This document shows positions 41,001 to 52,839 of a stretch of DNA of 64,000 bases, in pieces. Each line of letters starts with the position of its first letter. The first letter of the stretch is position 1. The stretch is from assembly GCA_964036195.1 (NCBI GenBank), contig OZ038450.1, forward strand, positions 27,964,794-28,028,793. The letters are read 5' to 3'. The DNA comes from Sphaerolaimus hirsutus. Its lineage: Eukaryota; Nematoda; Chromadorea; Monhysterida; Sphaerolaimidae. The translations under genes were made by a program, and so were the position numbers. The notes under the pieces are model-generated. The model was not told the DNA's origin. It worked only from the letters and a program-made list of their open reading frames with translations, and made no database searches.

Positions 41001-41520
41001 TGTCTTTCGCGATCTTGCCATCCTGCATGCGTTCGCCCGCATACAAGACGCCGTCCCGTGTTGGGTTTCGGGTGGGCACCAGTGCCATCTGTCTCTTATC
41101 GAGCTTCGGTGGGTTTGTATGAAGCGCCCGACGCTTGATGTCAGTCTCATAACCCGCCAGAACGAGTTGCCCGCGGATCCACATTCCAGGCGTGGTCAGC
41201 TCGATCTCTGGCGTCTGTTTCGATGTTTGAGGAAGCAATTCTGTGTCCATGCTTGGTTCTGTTTCTGATTCCAGTGCCTTGTCCAGATTCTGATCATCTT
41301 CTTGGGCCACTTCTGGTTCCTCTGATGTATCTGGTTCTTCTGAGTCTGACTCGTCATAGTCCAATTCTAGCTGTGGTTCTGGTGACTCCCCAAGCCGTGG
41401 GAGCCCTTGTGCTTTTATGGCAGCTATTACTTCATCTAGCCGCCGGCGTTTGGGGTCTGGACCTTTGTCTGTGAGGCGTAGAGAGTTTTTGGTCGTGCGA
41501 ATGGCAAGTGTATAGTGCAT
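38053..41520 (-). CDS. Superfamily 1 (Upf1-like) helicase ORF of the retroelement
   Basis: 1155 residues. The N-terminus holds a basic patch (PKRRR, 23-27) and a long acidic region (about 53-95). The middle, about 110-620, has no domain I can name. The C-terminal half has SF1 motifs in order: Q-type NDRQRAVIKA (641-650), Walker A APAGAGKT (662-669), Walker B LIVEEAS (809-815, with EE), motif III LLGDDRQLS (843-851), and late motifs DIAQGSQMPDIMLV (1033-1046) and MMRLCVALTRQQRSL (1064-1078). This fits the Upf1/senataxin-like group, which unwinds RNA or RNA-DNA duplexes. It lies 157 nt after Gag and 957 nt before the polyprotein, inside the LTRs and intact, so it belongs to the element. A helper role in reverse transcription or RNA handling is inference. 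It might be captured from a host or from an RNA virus. Confidence 0.88.
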   Translation of the reverse strand: MHYTLAIRTTKNSLRLTDKGPDPKRRRLDEVIAAIKAQGLPRLGESPEPQLELDYDESDSEEPDTSEEPEVAQEDDQNLDKALESETEPSMDTELLPQTSKQTPEIELTTPGMWIRGQLVLAGYETDIKRRALHTNPPKLDKRQMALVPTRNPTRDGVLYAGERMQDGKIAKDMTLLHLEIDPDKLRMLLLSVPWETLVNTEASIVLNEKGQWTHVHIHATLAQLQHRAEMVPDYYLAIAQYGTATGWTGCEVTILTTITGKKQGKKSHLVSEVNALAEIQILGQKHFNKENQAARCMTQEFWISDKAIPRVVVKSLQENQPLFWIPCVRGGGRHIRPIINGIVSLRRMADLAPHQPGQTAATAEEIRAIFPRFDIPKVVKREGLTEHQLTTLDGFTDLTRLAFNPHAPANAPAHSSIEKREIHLEYKFWQAYHWIDTILTTKTEEEQSAIFEAIMALSHETAIAKLTLALTRTKKQRTKWSAQVRFIIADDYSYLTGHVTVQRDPKTSWSTRTPAKLTFDNPKLELAGTVTSITPRNNGKCQEIGVTMLSKATERYLRSHDMMRTSQVRVLASDQSWEDHDKEMWAMLSFAILNPRKCRADIEIMRVLLPNQLRLVNQIEAAVQDPYVYTYPTEFPEGVNDRQRAVIKALRTTEKCIAIRAPAGAGKTVTSQSGSEEHLKSGALRHQTEPLATKVLLVASDNGAVDRNENDIVRKICPKGWQHLRLQATSRTIEQAERSKDSRRAGDRFLSRDEQVPPRWFEEIKKSREQKEAETAQIDSAISNRYQIVTATISTALSRIRDSRFSMLIVEEASKVTKLELCQLLCLLNAEDQIQRRFIVVLLGDDRQLSRPTLSHVPAKRILETIFNESALERMNAILRPEDRHGLRQVYRASAEHANLVKNMIYLGQLEAPALPATKESYMAAKPPGFPLPYRISQGKKIYVPAIYWVDVETQKAVTDSEREQTVRHCPETRKEFKTFMEKWHHAAGDAAFDELRVLAYYKDFERDFENDVTELKRRGITNLRGRVTTCDIAQGSQMPDIMLVPGWSANTRYKQLTHLTNMMRLCVALTRQQRSLTILADFEPMFKLSETTEKWRQLFSMIHQTGAFIMQPHRYQRACTLLRIDYDKRPPCIVAHTAAEFFRMRDKEVELRT

Positions 41521-41677
41521 GGATGGGTAAGGTACACATTGCGAAGACTCTTCTATGGATTTATGTGCGCAGACAGTAATTGTGTGTCATTTTATAAACA
41601 CATGAGTTGTGGGAAACCATCACCGAAGTTAATAAGTGCCATCACCAAATCCCATCACCAAGATTCCGGGCGTCAAC

Positions 41678-43327
41678 TTAGGCGTCCTCGGGGCAGGCAT
41701 CGGATGCCTCCTCGATCAATAGCTCCGGGTTGGATTCTTTCAACATTGCCAGGATGGTTGGCATGTCGCTTTTCGACGCGGTGATGTTGTATTGTTCCCC
41801 TTCAGTGTCAGAACCGGAATTGGCCTCGGCGTCTTTGTCGCCTTGGTATTGTACCATGCGGATAACGCGCGTTTTAGCAGCGGCATGCACAGATGGTGGC
41901 CCACTGCGACCCGCGGGGTTCTTAGGCTTGTCGTCCATGTCCGGCTCGCGATACGGCGTCCGCTCTTTTGGTTTTGACGCGGCGTCGGGGTTGCGGCGAA
42001 TGCGGCGGTCGCGGGAGCGATTAAATTGCAGATTAGGCTGTTTCTGAGCTTCAGTCGCTGGCTGCGATACATAATTCACCTGTCGCACACTGGTCGTCAA
42101 TGGGAGCTTCCATTGATGAGCTGGAACTTCATCCAACTTGGCTTGTGTCGTGGGTATGGCTGGAGCCAACGCATTGACCTGGTTGGCACCAATGGCCCAG
42201 CCCATGCCCGCATGCTTCATGTGTGAAGCTGATTCCTCGAGTCGTTCAAGGACCGACATGAGAAGCTGGATATCATCGGGAGGGGTCAAAGACTGCATGT
42301 GCACCAAGGCTATCAGTTCGCTTGACATTGAACAGAACACCTTTTCGCCCGTGCGGCGAGCAATTTGCACCGCAGTATCGGTGGGGTTCAGCGCGCGCAC
42401 CATGCGGTGAATGTGGCTGGCATAGCGGGTAATTGGCAGATTGCCTTGCCGTGCACTGTCAAGTTCGAATTGCATCATGCTCCGCTTGAATGGGGTGTTG
42501 AATCGCCTAGCGAGCGCGCGTTGAAGTTCAGGCCAGTCAGTTCTTTGCAAATTCGAAAGCGTTTCATAGCACTGCAGAGCCAAGCCTGTCAGGAAAGATG
42601 GCAACCAATCACACATCTCAGTCTCACTAAGGTGTAGGGACTTTGCCATGGTGATAAAGTTTTCAATGAACATAGCCCATGATTGTTCAGGTTCGCCCGT
42701 GAAGACGTGTACCTGTTTTTGTAGCGCACCCAGGCGGAGCTTCCAGCACATGGAGCTAATGGCATTTGTTCGTGGATTAGGGCGTGACACCGGCATTGGA
42801 TTGACATGCCGTGGCTGTGGCGCAGCTATCGCATTTTTCGGGGCTCTTTGGGCACATGGGTGTATTTCATCCGCTAGTGTTTCGATTGCTCCTGCCAGTG
42901 GAAACGAGTTTTGGCTGGGCACCTGTTGTGCCAACGACACTGGTGCCAAGATCAGTTCACGTTCTGGGGCACTGGGACCCTGATGGCTGGGATTTGCTGG
43001 TTGAGTTGGGCACACATGGCCTCGCAACATGTCTTCAGCCATGCGCGTCGCCGCTGCGGTAGCCACCTGGCCGTGCAGCTCGACCGTTTTCAGGAGCGTA
43101 TCAACTTTGATATCCCTGAAGCACTCGGTAAGCCGGTACCGTGACTCTTCGTCCAGGACTAGATTGCTCAGAAGATGTACCAGTGTGTTGTAAGCAATTT
43201 GTAGGGGTCGGAGATGGGTTTTCGGATCTTGTTGTGCCAAAACGACCAGTTGAACGGCTTCAGTCATCGCGTTGTCATTCGAGGTCACAGCTTGGTCTGC
43301 TGGTTCTCGAGGCGAGTGAGCCATCAC
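41678..43327 (-). CDS. Gag (capsid-type) protein of the retroelement
   Basis: 549 residues with ATG at 43327. Residues about 205-315 match the retrotransposon Gag capsid pattern: FTGEPEQSWAMFIENF, FLTGLALQCYETL, WPELQRALARRF and a following RYASHIHRMVRAL. A basic stretch (about 436-475, RSRDRRIRR) could bind RNA; no CCHC zinc knuckle is visible. The C-terminus is acidic. It precedes the helicase ORF by 157 nt in the same orientation with no overlap, so it is not read through directly into Pol. Gag proteins assemble the particle in which reverse transcription takes place. Confidence 0.87.
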   Translation of the reverse strand: MMAHSPREPADQAVTSNDNAMTEAVQLVVLAQQDPKTHLRPLQIAYNTLVHLLSNLVLDEESRYRLTECFRDIKVDTLLKTVELHGQVATAAATRMAEDMLRGHVCPTQPANPSHQGPSAPERELILAPVSLAQQVPSQNSFPLAGAIETLADEIHPCAQRAPKNAIAAPQPRHVNPMPVSRPNPRTNAISSMCWKLRLGALQKQVHVFTGEPEQSWAMFIENFITMAKSLHLSETEMCDWLPSFLTGLALQCYETLSNLQRTDWPELQRALARRFNTPFKRSMMQFELDSARQGNLPITRYASHIHRMVRALNPTDTAVQIARRTGEKVFCSMSSELIALVHMQSLTPPDDIQLLMSVLERLEESASHMKHAGMGWAIGANQVNALAPAIPTTQAKLDEVPAHQWKLPLTTSVRQVNYVSQPATEAQKQPNLQFNRSRDRRIRRNPDAASKPKERTPYREPDMDDKPKNPAGRSGPPSVHAAAKTRVIRMVQYQGDKDAEANSGSDTEGEQYNITASKSDMPTILAMLKESNPELLIEEASDACPEDA

Positions 43328-43927
43328 CGCCGCTTGGTTGCTGCCTATGAAATGATAAGTTCAAAAATGCGGCAGTTTGTTGAGCAACAGATGAGTTTTC
43401 CACAACACATACGTGATAGGCACAGCGATAAGGAATATACATACAAAACATGCAAGATCTCTACACAATGTGTACCATGTTAAACACCTAGCTCGTCTTG
43501 ACATACTTTCATCGGTTGACATTTTGGCGTAATCGCGTCCAGCCGGCGGGTCGGAAGCGAGGTAGTTTTGGCGGGTTAAATAATTGGAATTTGCGAAATT
43601 TGGTCGATAAATTTTAGTTTAGAATTGTGCTCGATCTATGAGTGGGGTTCATGTTGATAGATTTTGTGTTTAAGTGTGAAAGGTTTTGGTCGGAATCAAA
43701 CAAAAAGGATTGGCAGCAGAGGCAGAACTATTAATGGCAGTACAGGGTGAAAAATACAATCACTAGAATGAAAAGTTATCTTAGAATCATGAATTGCCGC
43801 AGATTTGAAGAGCATTTGATTGCGAAGTATCATGTAAAATGCGCAAATTATGGTAGCGTGGCTTGTCGTATCAAGTTGTTTATAAAATAAGTTTTTTGAA
43901 GTAGATAACATTTTTAAGCAAAAGGTA

Positions 43928-43960
43928 ACGGGGTTCACGCATGAGAAGCGTGAACCCCGT
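43928..43960 (-). promoter_or_regulatory. Perfect 13-bp hairpin upstream of gag
   Basis: ACGGGGTTCACGC pairs exactly with GCGTGAACCCCGT around a 7-nt loop, about 600 nt before the gag start codon. It is followed by GCGCGC. Position suits a packaging or dimerisation structure in the genomic RNA, but function is inferred only from shape. Confidence 0.45.
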
Positions 43961-44941
43961 GCGCGCACCCCTCCCAAGTATTCCTACCCCTTATCGGTCT
44001 TTCATTAATCAATCCGGCTGAAGGCCGGAAGGCTCCACTTGACCCGGGTGGAGATTCGGGCGCTGGCCTTTCGGCCTTACCTAACTTACGCAAGAAAATT
44101 TAATCTACCCACAAAAGCGCTGCGCACTACCCTGGTTTCCCTCGCGCCTTATAACCTTCACAAAAGCACTGCGCCCAAGCGCGCTACCCAGCGGGCTTGT
44201 ACCCCCACGCGTCCCCCCCCCTCAACAGTAATGACCCTGACCCCAGGGTTTAAAGAGGAGTAGAGGTGGAAATTTGGGTAAACTGTAGGTTGTCAGGTAA
44301 TAATAAAAAAAAAATTTAGTGGAAACTGTTTTGGTAAGGTTTTGGGAGGTTGTAGCATAGATAGCATTGAAAGGTAAATTTTAGGTGAAATAGAGTGTAC
44401 ATGGACATTTCTTGTTTTATTTTTAGAGTGGTCATTTTTGTTTATATTTTTATATTGTGGTTTGAGTTGCTTACGTAAAAAAATGGAAACCTTGTAGTAT
44501 GGATGTAATTGGTTGGAAGAAAATGCATCACGAGTTTTTTTGATTTTTTCGTAAAGAAAATAATAAAACCAGGATCATGCAAGCCATTCATGGGTATAAA
44601 TAGTAAGAAATGCTTTTTGTACAAAACTGGAATATGTATAAATTTTATATTACCATTCATTTCCATTTTTATGTTTTATCCTTTCAAAAAAAACTATATT
44701 ATTTGGACAAAAAGAACTTATTTGTTTTGAAATTTTGGTCAGAGGATTCTACAAGATTTTTATGATTTTTGGTGATACACATATTTCCCAAAATTATCCC
44801 CTTTCAATGCTAAAACTATGCACAATTGTGATAATAAGTGTGCTGGTCTAGTCTCATCGTATTCACAGGGATTGGGTATTTTGGGTAAGTAATATCTACG
44901 GTACAAGGATGGAAAACGTAAGTTTTGGTATGTAAGCACGA

Positions 44942-45545
44942 GTAGGTTTCAAACGATATTGAATATCGAATATAGATATCAACGAATTTAATAAAAATTA
45001 TCGAATATCAATATCGAAAAGTCATGCATATTTCAAGTGGCATATTGTCTTTTTATGTAGTTGCACACATGTTTTAATCATCTCTTTACTGAAATTTGAA
45101 TGGTGCCAGTGTTTTTAGCAAGCTTAAAAAAATAGAAGAAAACATGACAACTTTGAAAGTGGATCAGACAAATAACAATTGGTAGACATTTCGGTTCATC
45201 CTAACTTAATTGTTTAAGGGCATGTTGAAAAAGAAGTCTATCAGCGTTGTCTGGCTTCAAATTTAGCGCTTCAACAACAATGATATTATAAATATTTTTA
45301 TTCATCAAATGCAATGCTATAGGCACATCAGATCGATCATAAATATCTCAAAAATGAAAATGAAAATTAAATTTGAGGGCACAATACAGGTTTGATATAT
45401 CGGACAAATGGTAGATATTTGATATCGATATTTGATATCGATATTGGATATCTTTTAAAAGTTTTTGAAATCGATATTCGATATTCGATATTTTTTTTAA
45501 ATTTCAATATTGATATGTGATATGATATACCGTTTGAACCCTACA
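44942..45545. mobile_element. CGATAT element, diverged copy
   Basis: Left GTTTCAAACGATATTGAATA and right TATACCGTTTGAACCCTAC ends are inverted. The middle (GCATATTGTCTTTTTATGTA onward) matches the copy in RPS12 intron 4 at about 7015 with many substitutions. It lies inside the retroelement leader. Confidence 0.7.
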
Positions 45546-46613
45546 TGCTTGCGTACCCTGGCGCACTCCGTAGACTGGGGTTTGTTTGTAGCCAGTTAGC
45601 ACAGTAACACTGTCTGTAATTTAGGCAAAATTCTCCTAGATTTTGAAAACACAAGGGGATTTGTTGCTGAGTGTTTAAAGTACCAATTTTGGAGTGATTC
45701 TTTTGAACACGACACGTTTAGCCCAAAATATTGCTCAACTTGTTGATACTGAAAATTTGTAGCTTATTACAAGTGAGTGTTATCGTGCTATACAAGTTAT
45801 CGCGCTATACCGGCGCACAACAAAGCATGGTTTCATGGTCTGGAATTTTTGTGTGGTTGCAATTTCTTACCACTTGGTGGGTTGGCTTGCAGCACACGTT
45901 GGCGCAGTGACCTGCAAGTGGTTTTTTACCAGTTTGTGGGTGTTCTCGATTAATATAAAACTAAGAGTATTTTGGAATGGCATGAAATATTGGGTAATAG
46001 ATTAGTTTTTCGTGATAAATAAACGTAATTTTTATTTTTTGACTTGTCTTGACTTGCCAACTACATTTATCTGTAGAAAAATTAAAGATTTAGAATTTGT
46101 TTGGAAATTTAGAGTAAGCTTATTCAATGTTGATTTATGGAAACATTTGATGTCAAAAAGAGAGTCTGTAAATGGCACATTTTTCACAATTCGGATGTGG
46201 TTCATTGCGCTTGATCTCGTGCTCATATCCTATATAGATCTTATATTTTGGCACAGGGTGGATACTGAATTTCTTTAATGCCGACTGGAGAGCTTAACAT
46301 TGATTGGTCAATTTTAGATAAAAAAAAACTTTGTTACTTATATGGGTGGCATTTGGGTATTTCCACAAATTTCCGAAGTTTAGCGAAACGTAAAGCGAAG
46401 TTTCATAAGTTTTGAGCAGTCGTAACTGGGGATATGACTTTATGTACGACAGATTTGAGTTTGAAGGTAGGATTTAGATGTTGTTTTTATGTCTGGCATT
46501 CTATTTCTTGGCATAATTTGACATAAAATAATTCAAGTTTTTATCAAAATCGAAATTTATCAAAATATTATTTGAAACCAAATTTTAAGGAATATTCTTG
46601 ATATACATACTTA

Positions 46614-46615
<2 letters not shown>

Positions 46616-46653
<38 letters not shown>

Positions 46654-46672
46654 TACATATATATATATATAT
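46616..46672. repeat. TA microsatellite
   Basis: About 57 bp of alternating TA with two small interruptions, in the AT-rich part of the leader. Confidence 0.9.
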
Positions 46673-47430
46673 GTAAGTGTTGGTAGCTCATGGTTATTTG
46701 CAAAGTTTTTAATTTTATTGAAATTGAAATAATTTTGAGAGTCTTTCGTTTTCAATGGAAACGTAAAGTCTTTTGTCTTGATTGTAGTCTTATAGGAAAT
46801 AGTTTTTTTTTTTTTTTAATGCTAAAACATCATCAATGAGAATAGTTTGAGCAAGCATTTTCATAAGTATAGATATATAAAACACATCTATAATGCAAAT
46901 TTTAAAACTCAAAGGTGTTTCATGGCTGGGTGCAAAGCTCCTAGATCAAGTTCAATGAACCACATTTTCAAGTGTTTTGAACACTGTGCCAGATACACTC
47001 ATCCTTTAAAATATCATAATAATTGTTAAAGTATTAAATAATAATCAATAAATAGTGTCAATAATATTTTTGGCATGTTTCTAGTAGCTAGGTGAAAACA
47101 CTTGTTGCAATATTCCAATGGGGCTCCTAATATGCTTCATCAATAAGTAGGGTGGTAATAATACTTGGTTGGTATTTTCTAAATGCAAATAGATGAAGTG
47201 AGACATGTGATGTAATATGTTTGATATCAGATTGAGTCATGGAAAAAGTACATCAGACACTGTTACCTTCAGTTCTTTTGTTCAAAATTACCAATCTGGT
47301 TTCAGGAGTGATATTGTCCATCAGCCTGTTGTTGAAGGTTGACAGCATGAATAGAGCTCCAGTCAGGTACAGCTTTTTGGCAGTTGTGATGGCTATATGG
47401 TGTAGATCTGAAATATCAATTGGCCAGTGG

Positions 47431-47650
47431 ACAACATGTAAGGACATTTGTGTGTGTGTGAATTGGGGTTCGGGTTGTCCTGCCAGATAACTGACAGAGA
47501 CACCCTATCCTAACTGTCACCAAACCATATAAGCTGAAGAAACCAACAACATGTAAGGACATTTGATTGTGTGTGTGAATTGGGGTTCGGGTTGTCCTGC
47601 CAGATAACTGACAGAGACACCCTATCCTAACTGTCACCAAATCATATGAA
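47431..47650. repeat. Two-copy tandem duplication of about 114 bp
   Basis: ACAACATGTAAGGACATTTG starts each copy (47431 and 47545) and both continue through a TG run, GAATTGGGGTTCGGGTTG and a CCTATCCTAACTGTCACC stretch. The copies differ at only a few positions. Confidence 0.85.
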
Positions 47651-49276
47651 TAATACAACCAAAGCAATTTGAAGCAGCAAACATCAGCAATAAGCAAAGA
47701 TATATAAAAAAATCAAAATTCAAATACCAAGATTCAACAACAATTCAATATGAATCAAATATGCTTGAATACACTAGTCAACAATGGGTTTTGTTTGGTT
47801 GGATCCCTTGTTTGCAAATCCCCAGTGCAAAAGGGTAACAATAATACAGCAGTAGTAGGGAGAGTGGCTGTAACTTTCCCAGCCCTTCTAAAGCCACTGC
47901 AAGGCTTCAGGCACTTACTCAAATTCAGTGGGGCTAACACACATATTAAGTGTAGCAGGTAACCTAGCATTTTTGCTTCTCTCAGCAGCGGACGCACCTG
48001 TGCTATGACATAACTGAGAGGTCCTCACCTTGCCAGCTACAAGGGGAAAAGCGGGCTTGCCCATTTGTTCGGTGCGTCAATCACAGGCTAACCAAATATA
48101 TGTGGGTGGGTTATCAGTACCTAGGGGATTCATAGGCTACTGGTGCTAGAACTCAGCTACATAAGCACACTCCTCCCACCGAGGTATGTAGCAGCATTAG
48201 CGGGGTGCTAGCGTGATGTTCCAATCGCGGGTACACGTCTCTCACACGTGATACAAAGCCGCTTTTGTTTCCCCGCCGCTTCTGGAACTGCCAGAAGCTA
48301 ACATCAGCACAAAAGAGAACATTTCTGGATTGTTTTAGCTTCCCAAGAGGCTTTTTTGTTTTCCAGGCCTATGGGTAGAAGGGGAGCATAGAAGTCAAAA
48401 CCAGAATTTTTCTTTGACTCAGATAGTCAATTTTTTGTGTTTGTGAATGTCCCATTAGGAAAACTGCCATCTGGGGAAGCTGGACTAATTAACTGGGCTA
48501 ACTGCAATAATAGAATGGAGGCACAGTGCTTGCACAGTGTACAACAAGTGTAGACCCTTCAAATATCAAGCAACAACACAGTTAAAAGTCAGTTAAGAAA
48601 GTTTCAAGGTCATGGTTCAAACTGCACCAACACAACTGTTAAGTAGGGCTATGGGGAACTTGTCTGAATCCTTGTTGCAGCTAAAGTTGTCCCACTAGGT
48701 GCTTAAGCAGCAGTAATAGTACAGTGGCAGGTATAATTGCATACAACAGGGCTCTAAAAAAAAACAGTTTACAGAGTGCAAAGGTTGTAAATGTGAATAG
48801 AAATAAGTATGATGCAATAATATGATCAAAATGGTCAAACACAATACTTGGATACATAACACAATAAATGGATACAAAGAGCAAGAATTGGATACCAAAG
48901 ACAGCAGAATGGTTTCAGGATTGCAAACAATAGGAAAGAAAGAAACACAGAACCCAAAACAAATGAAAATACCCCTGGCCCACTGTTCTCCCTGTATCCA
49001 GGTCTGCATGGTGATCAGGCATGCTGAAGTGGTCTACAGCTGCAGTTGAGGTCAGTTATCTGTACGTGAGCTTTTGGGAAACTGTGTGAAAAGAAACTAC
49101 TTAAAATCCTGAAGTGAAGTTTCTGGAGTGGCATTTGCCAAAGTTTTCGCGGGGTGTCCCACTACTTATGGAACCAACCCCCAAATTTATTCCTAAGATT
49201 TATTCCTATATAAGATTGTTTTGCACTGGTTTTAGCAGAAAATCTGCTGTCCCACCACTTTTTGAACACCTCCTGT

Positions 49277-49555
49277 GTTCAGCTCGGACTACGGCAGGTT
49301 CCTGTTTCAAGTATTTTACTGTCCTGTTGTCTCATTACTTTTGGAACACCTCCTGTTCAGCTCGGACAACGAGAGGCATTACAGAATTTTATCATTTTAT
49401 TGTCCTGATGTCCTGTTCAGCTCGTACAACGAGAACGTGTCCTGTTTTGTCAGAAATTTTAACCTAACAGAACTTTACCCAACAATATTAATTTATACTG
49501 TTTTCTGTGTCACTACTTTTGTAAATCGTTCTGTGTTCGGTTCGGACCACGAGAG
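49277..49555. repeat. Four spaced copies of TTCAGCTCGGACAACGAGA
   Basis: Copies start near 49277, 49355, 49415 and 49535. Each is preceded by TCCTGT or CTGTG, and two by an ACTTTTGGAACACC-type phrase. The core is partly palindromic (CTCGG...CGAG). They look like a decayed tandem array or repeated binding sites. Confidence 0.55.
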
Positions 49556-50573
49556 AAAACAGTATGGTTCCTAATTTTAACAAAAATATCAAGTTATAAC
49601 CTAAATTAAAATTTCCTGAATCATCCCAACCCTACATGAAAGAACTCCTTAAGGTAACCTAGAATAGCCCACCGGTTTTCATGGATTCCTTTCCTATCCT
49701 TCCTCAATTCCTTCCTTTCCTTGTAGCTGCCTTCCGGTGATGCTGCAGAAGCGATAACGAAGAGCAGTGGCAGGTGCCAAAAGTTGGCACCTTGCCAACA
49801 CGAAAGCTGAGAGATTTTTGGGCAGGGTTATAGGTGAGTAGGGTACATGAGCACATGTGCCAAGTGCATTGTTGCCAAGCACACTTGGGTGAGCAGTTGA
49901 ACCTCCACTCTGGAAGTTCATACCTCCAGTGAAAATTCCGAATTTTGCTAGAAACATTCATTTTGAGCCATAAGTCAGCTCAGTACATCAAAATTTACTG
50001 TACCTGACACCAAATATTTTTTTTTTGTTGAAAAAACGGGGTCCTAAATAATTCTCTCGGGAAGGAAAAGTTGACGTACTTTTCACGTCAAAGAAAATGC
50101 AAATTGGGTCATTTAAATCATTGAATAACGGAAATTCGAATTTCGCAGTCCTTGTATTCTACCTGAAAAGTTCAAAACTTAAGTACTGTGTAAATACCTT
50201 TACATGTCTTTATTTTGGGAAAGTTCAATACTTTTAACAACCCTAGCTTCACATTTTTCTAGGCACTTGAAATTTCCACGTCACTTTATTCACTGAAAAC
50301 ACTGTCAACAAAAGTCTAGGGAACGTTTTCTAAGTAAAGTGTCTCGAAAAGACTGTATTTTAAAGGGGAGGGGGGAGTTATTCAAGTGAGTGCATTACTC
50401 TCAATGTATTTTCTAAATGACACTCGAGGGGTCCATTTCTCAAAGTTGGGGACTACCAAAATTCTAAGATCGAGTTAAGCATGGAAATGGCATCGAAAAT
50501 CGGTCCCGGACGCACATTTTTAATAATATATTTCCGCCGTGGAGGCATGAACTTCCCGAGCGGAATTTCTCAC

Positions 50574-50787
50574 TGGGCACCATACGCTGGATGTCAACTG
50601 AATCTGTGTCAACTAACTTTTAGTCATCAAAAGATTTTGACTGAGTTTGAAAGTACAAGAACTATTGCATACTCTGGCACTTCACTTTCAATTTGTGAAA
50701 AGAGTGAAGCATTTTACGAATTTTGTGTTATTTAGTTGACACCGAGTTGACACAAATCTGTGATGTCAACTAGCGTGAGCGAGCCCA
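50574..50787. repeat. GTTGACA-family element in the leader
   Basis: TGGGCACCATACGCTGGATG at the left mirrors GATGTCAACTAGCGTGAGCG and GAGCCCA at the right. Inner pair GTCAACTGAATCTGTGTCAAC / GTTGACACCGAGTTGACAC. It is the same subfamily as 28505-28733 in the host intron. Confidence 0.7.
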
Positions 50788-52839
50788 TTTTTACATTCAG
50801 CGTCAGCGGGTTTGGACGCTGTACTTGGCGGACATCACACTTAGTATGGAAACCGACCATAACCCCTCTGAATAAATCTCGCAAAATACTCATTTTGGCA
50901 CTTTTCGCTTTCTCATTTCAACGCGTGAAAGTTCAACAAAATACACATTTAGAAAGTTTTTTTGTTTAAACAATAGTTCTGGCGCCGGGTCAGTTTACAG
51001 AGCTGAAAAAGTAGTTACTTTCACTCGAAAGTGTGAACTGAACAAAATTCAGTTTATTTTATGTCAACTTGGCCCCATACGGTTTCTCATAATTTGATTT
51101 TAATTGTTTGAATGGTGCTGAAATCCACCGCGGATGAGCTTCACGCTCAAGTTTCGAAACAGGACTAATTTTAGACAAGCACCAAAAATTTCGATTTTAT
51201 CTGTACACTAATTTGACGTGTACTAGATTGAGGGGTACAAGAAATGTCCACTGAAAAGTGGACTTAAATCACTTAAATCCCAAAACATTTACCAAAGGAG
51301 TGAATTTGAAAATTTGAACTTGAAGTGTAAATAATTCCCTAACGGTGCATCTCAGGGCAAAACCAATTACACCACTGAGAAGCCCTTTCCGAGAAGTACC
51401 CAAACCTAAATTTTCAGAACTATAATCATACCCGTACTCGATTTATAGAGCAAACTAAATTTGGAAATGAACTTATTTTTGTACAGGAAATCCGGCCGGC
51501 TCTTCGCGAGCGACCGCTTTTGGGAACGGAAGTCCCCAAATGACAAATAAAATATAAAATGTCATTTCCGAGGTGATAGCTTCAAAATAGCTCAAATAGG
51601 TTGATATATTTCGAGGGGGGGGGGGGGGTAGGTGAATACGCGAGCGTTTTACCACATTCCTTCTAAAAAGGAAAACGTCCTTCTATTGGATACTGCCATT
51701 CAACTATTTTCTTGAATGCATGACATGTAAAATCTTGTCATTTGACAGTAGACGCGGTAAAGTGGCACTTAAATTTCTCTTATTTCAGTAGGCAATGGTA
51801 ACTAACATTTATATGTAGGTACCAAACGTTGTGGATATATAAAAAAAAAGGGGTTTACTTCATAAAGTTTCCTGGTCGCTGGTCGACACAGACTTCATTT
51901 ATGTCAAATATTTAGAATACGTATACTTTGAAAAGTTTGGTACTTTTCACAACTCTGCGCACCGAGCCGTGCGCCCCCTCTTGCCAAATTAGCGCGCCGC
52001 AGCGCTTAATCCCCTCCGCACACTTCATCATGACTTTACAAACACTCAAAGGGAACTTCTCTGCGTCGCAGAGCGCGACGCGGCCGGCGTCGTGAAATCC
52101 TGCCGCGACTCGGCAAGCGGCACCGCGGTTCGATTGGTATGGCGCCTCCGCGCCTCGGTTGCTGCTGCCATCGCGCCCACTGGACATCTGAAACTTTGTG
52201 AATTGTGTCAAGTGGAGTGGCATTGGAATGGGGTTCGAGTGGGGGGGGGGTCCCATCAGGACACCTGTCGACGGTTTTCCTCGTGTTATATTTCAATGGG
52301 GAAACTAACACCTCCTTTAAAAAGACTTTAGATGTAGGGTTTTGGCGCCGAGTTGATTTGGCGCTACACCCTGAAGTCAACTGGTTTCCGTGTCAACTCA
52401 AATTTTCATTTCGTGTGCCCAAAAATATTCTCGTAAATGGGGTATGGGCAATCACAGCAGTCTACCTAGAATAGCACCGTAAAGCCTTGAATAAAACACA
52501 TTTTATTTATTTACATGGAATAACGGGAAAACATTTTACCGTTAATCGGTGGGGGATTATTCAAGAAGGTATTATTTCGCCAGACTTTTCCAGAACGTGG
52601 GGACTTGGGGATTTTGACTTTTGGAGACTAGGTTGACATAGAGCGTCTACCGTAACTTCATGAATAAAAGTAGACTTTATTATTCATGGTACTAAGTATT
52701 TTCCAAGGGAACTTCGGCTACCAGAAACTTGAAAAAACCGAAAAGCTTGAATCTTTGGTGGAAATGAGTGTTTCTAGGTGAACTGAATAATTTTTACATT
52801 ACGCATACTTTCAAAAAGTGTACTTTTGGGCACTTTTTG

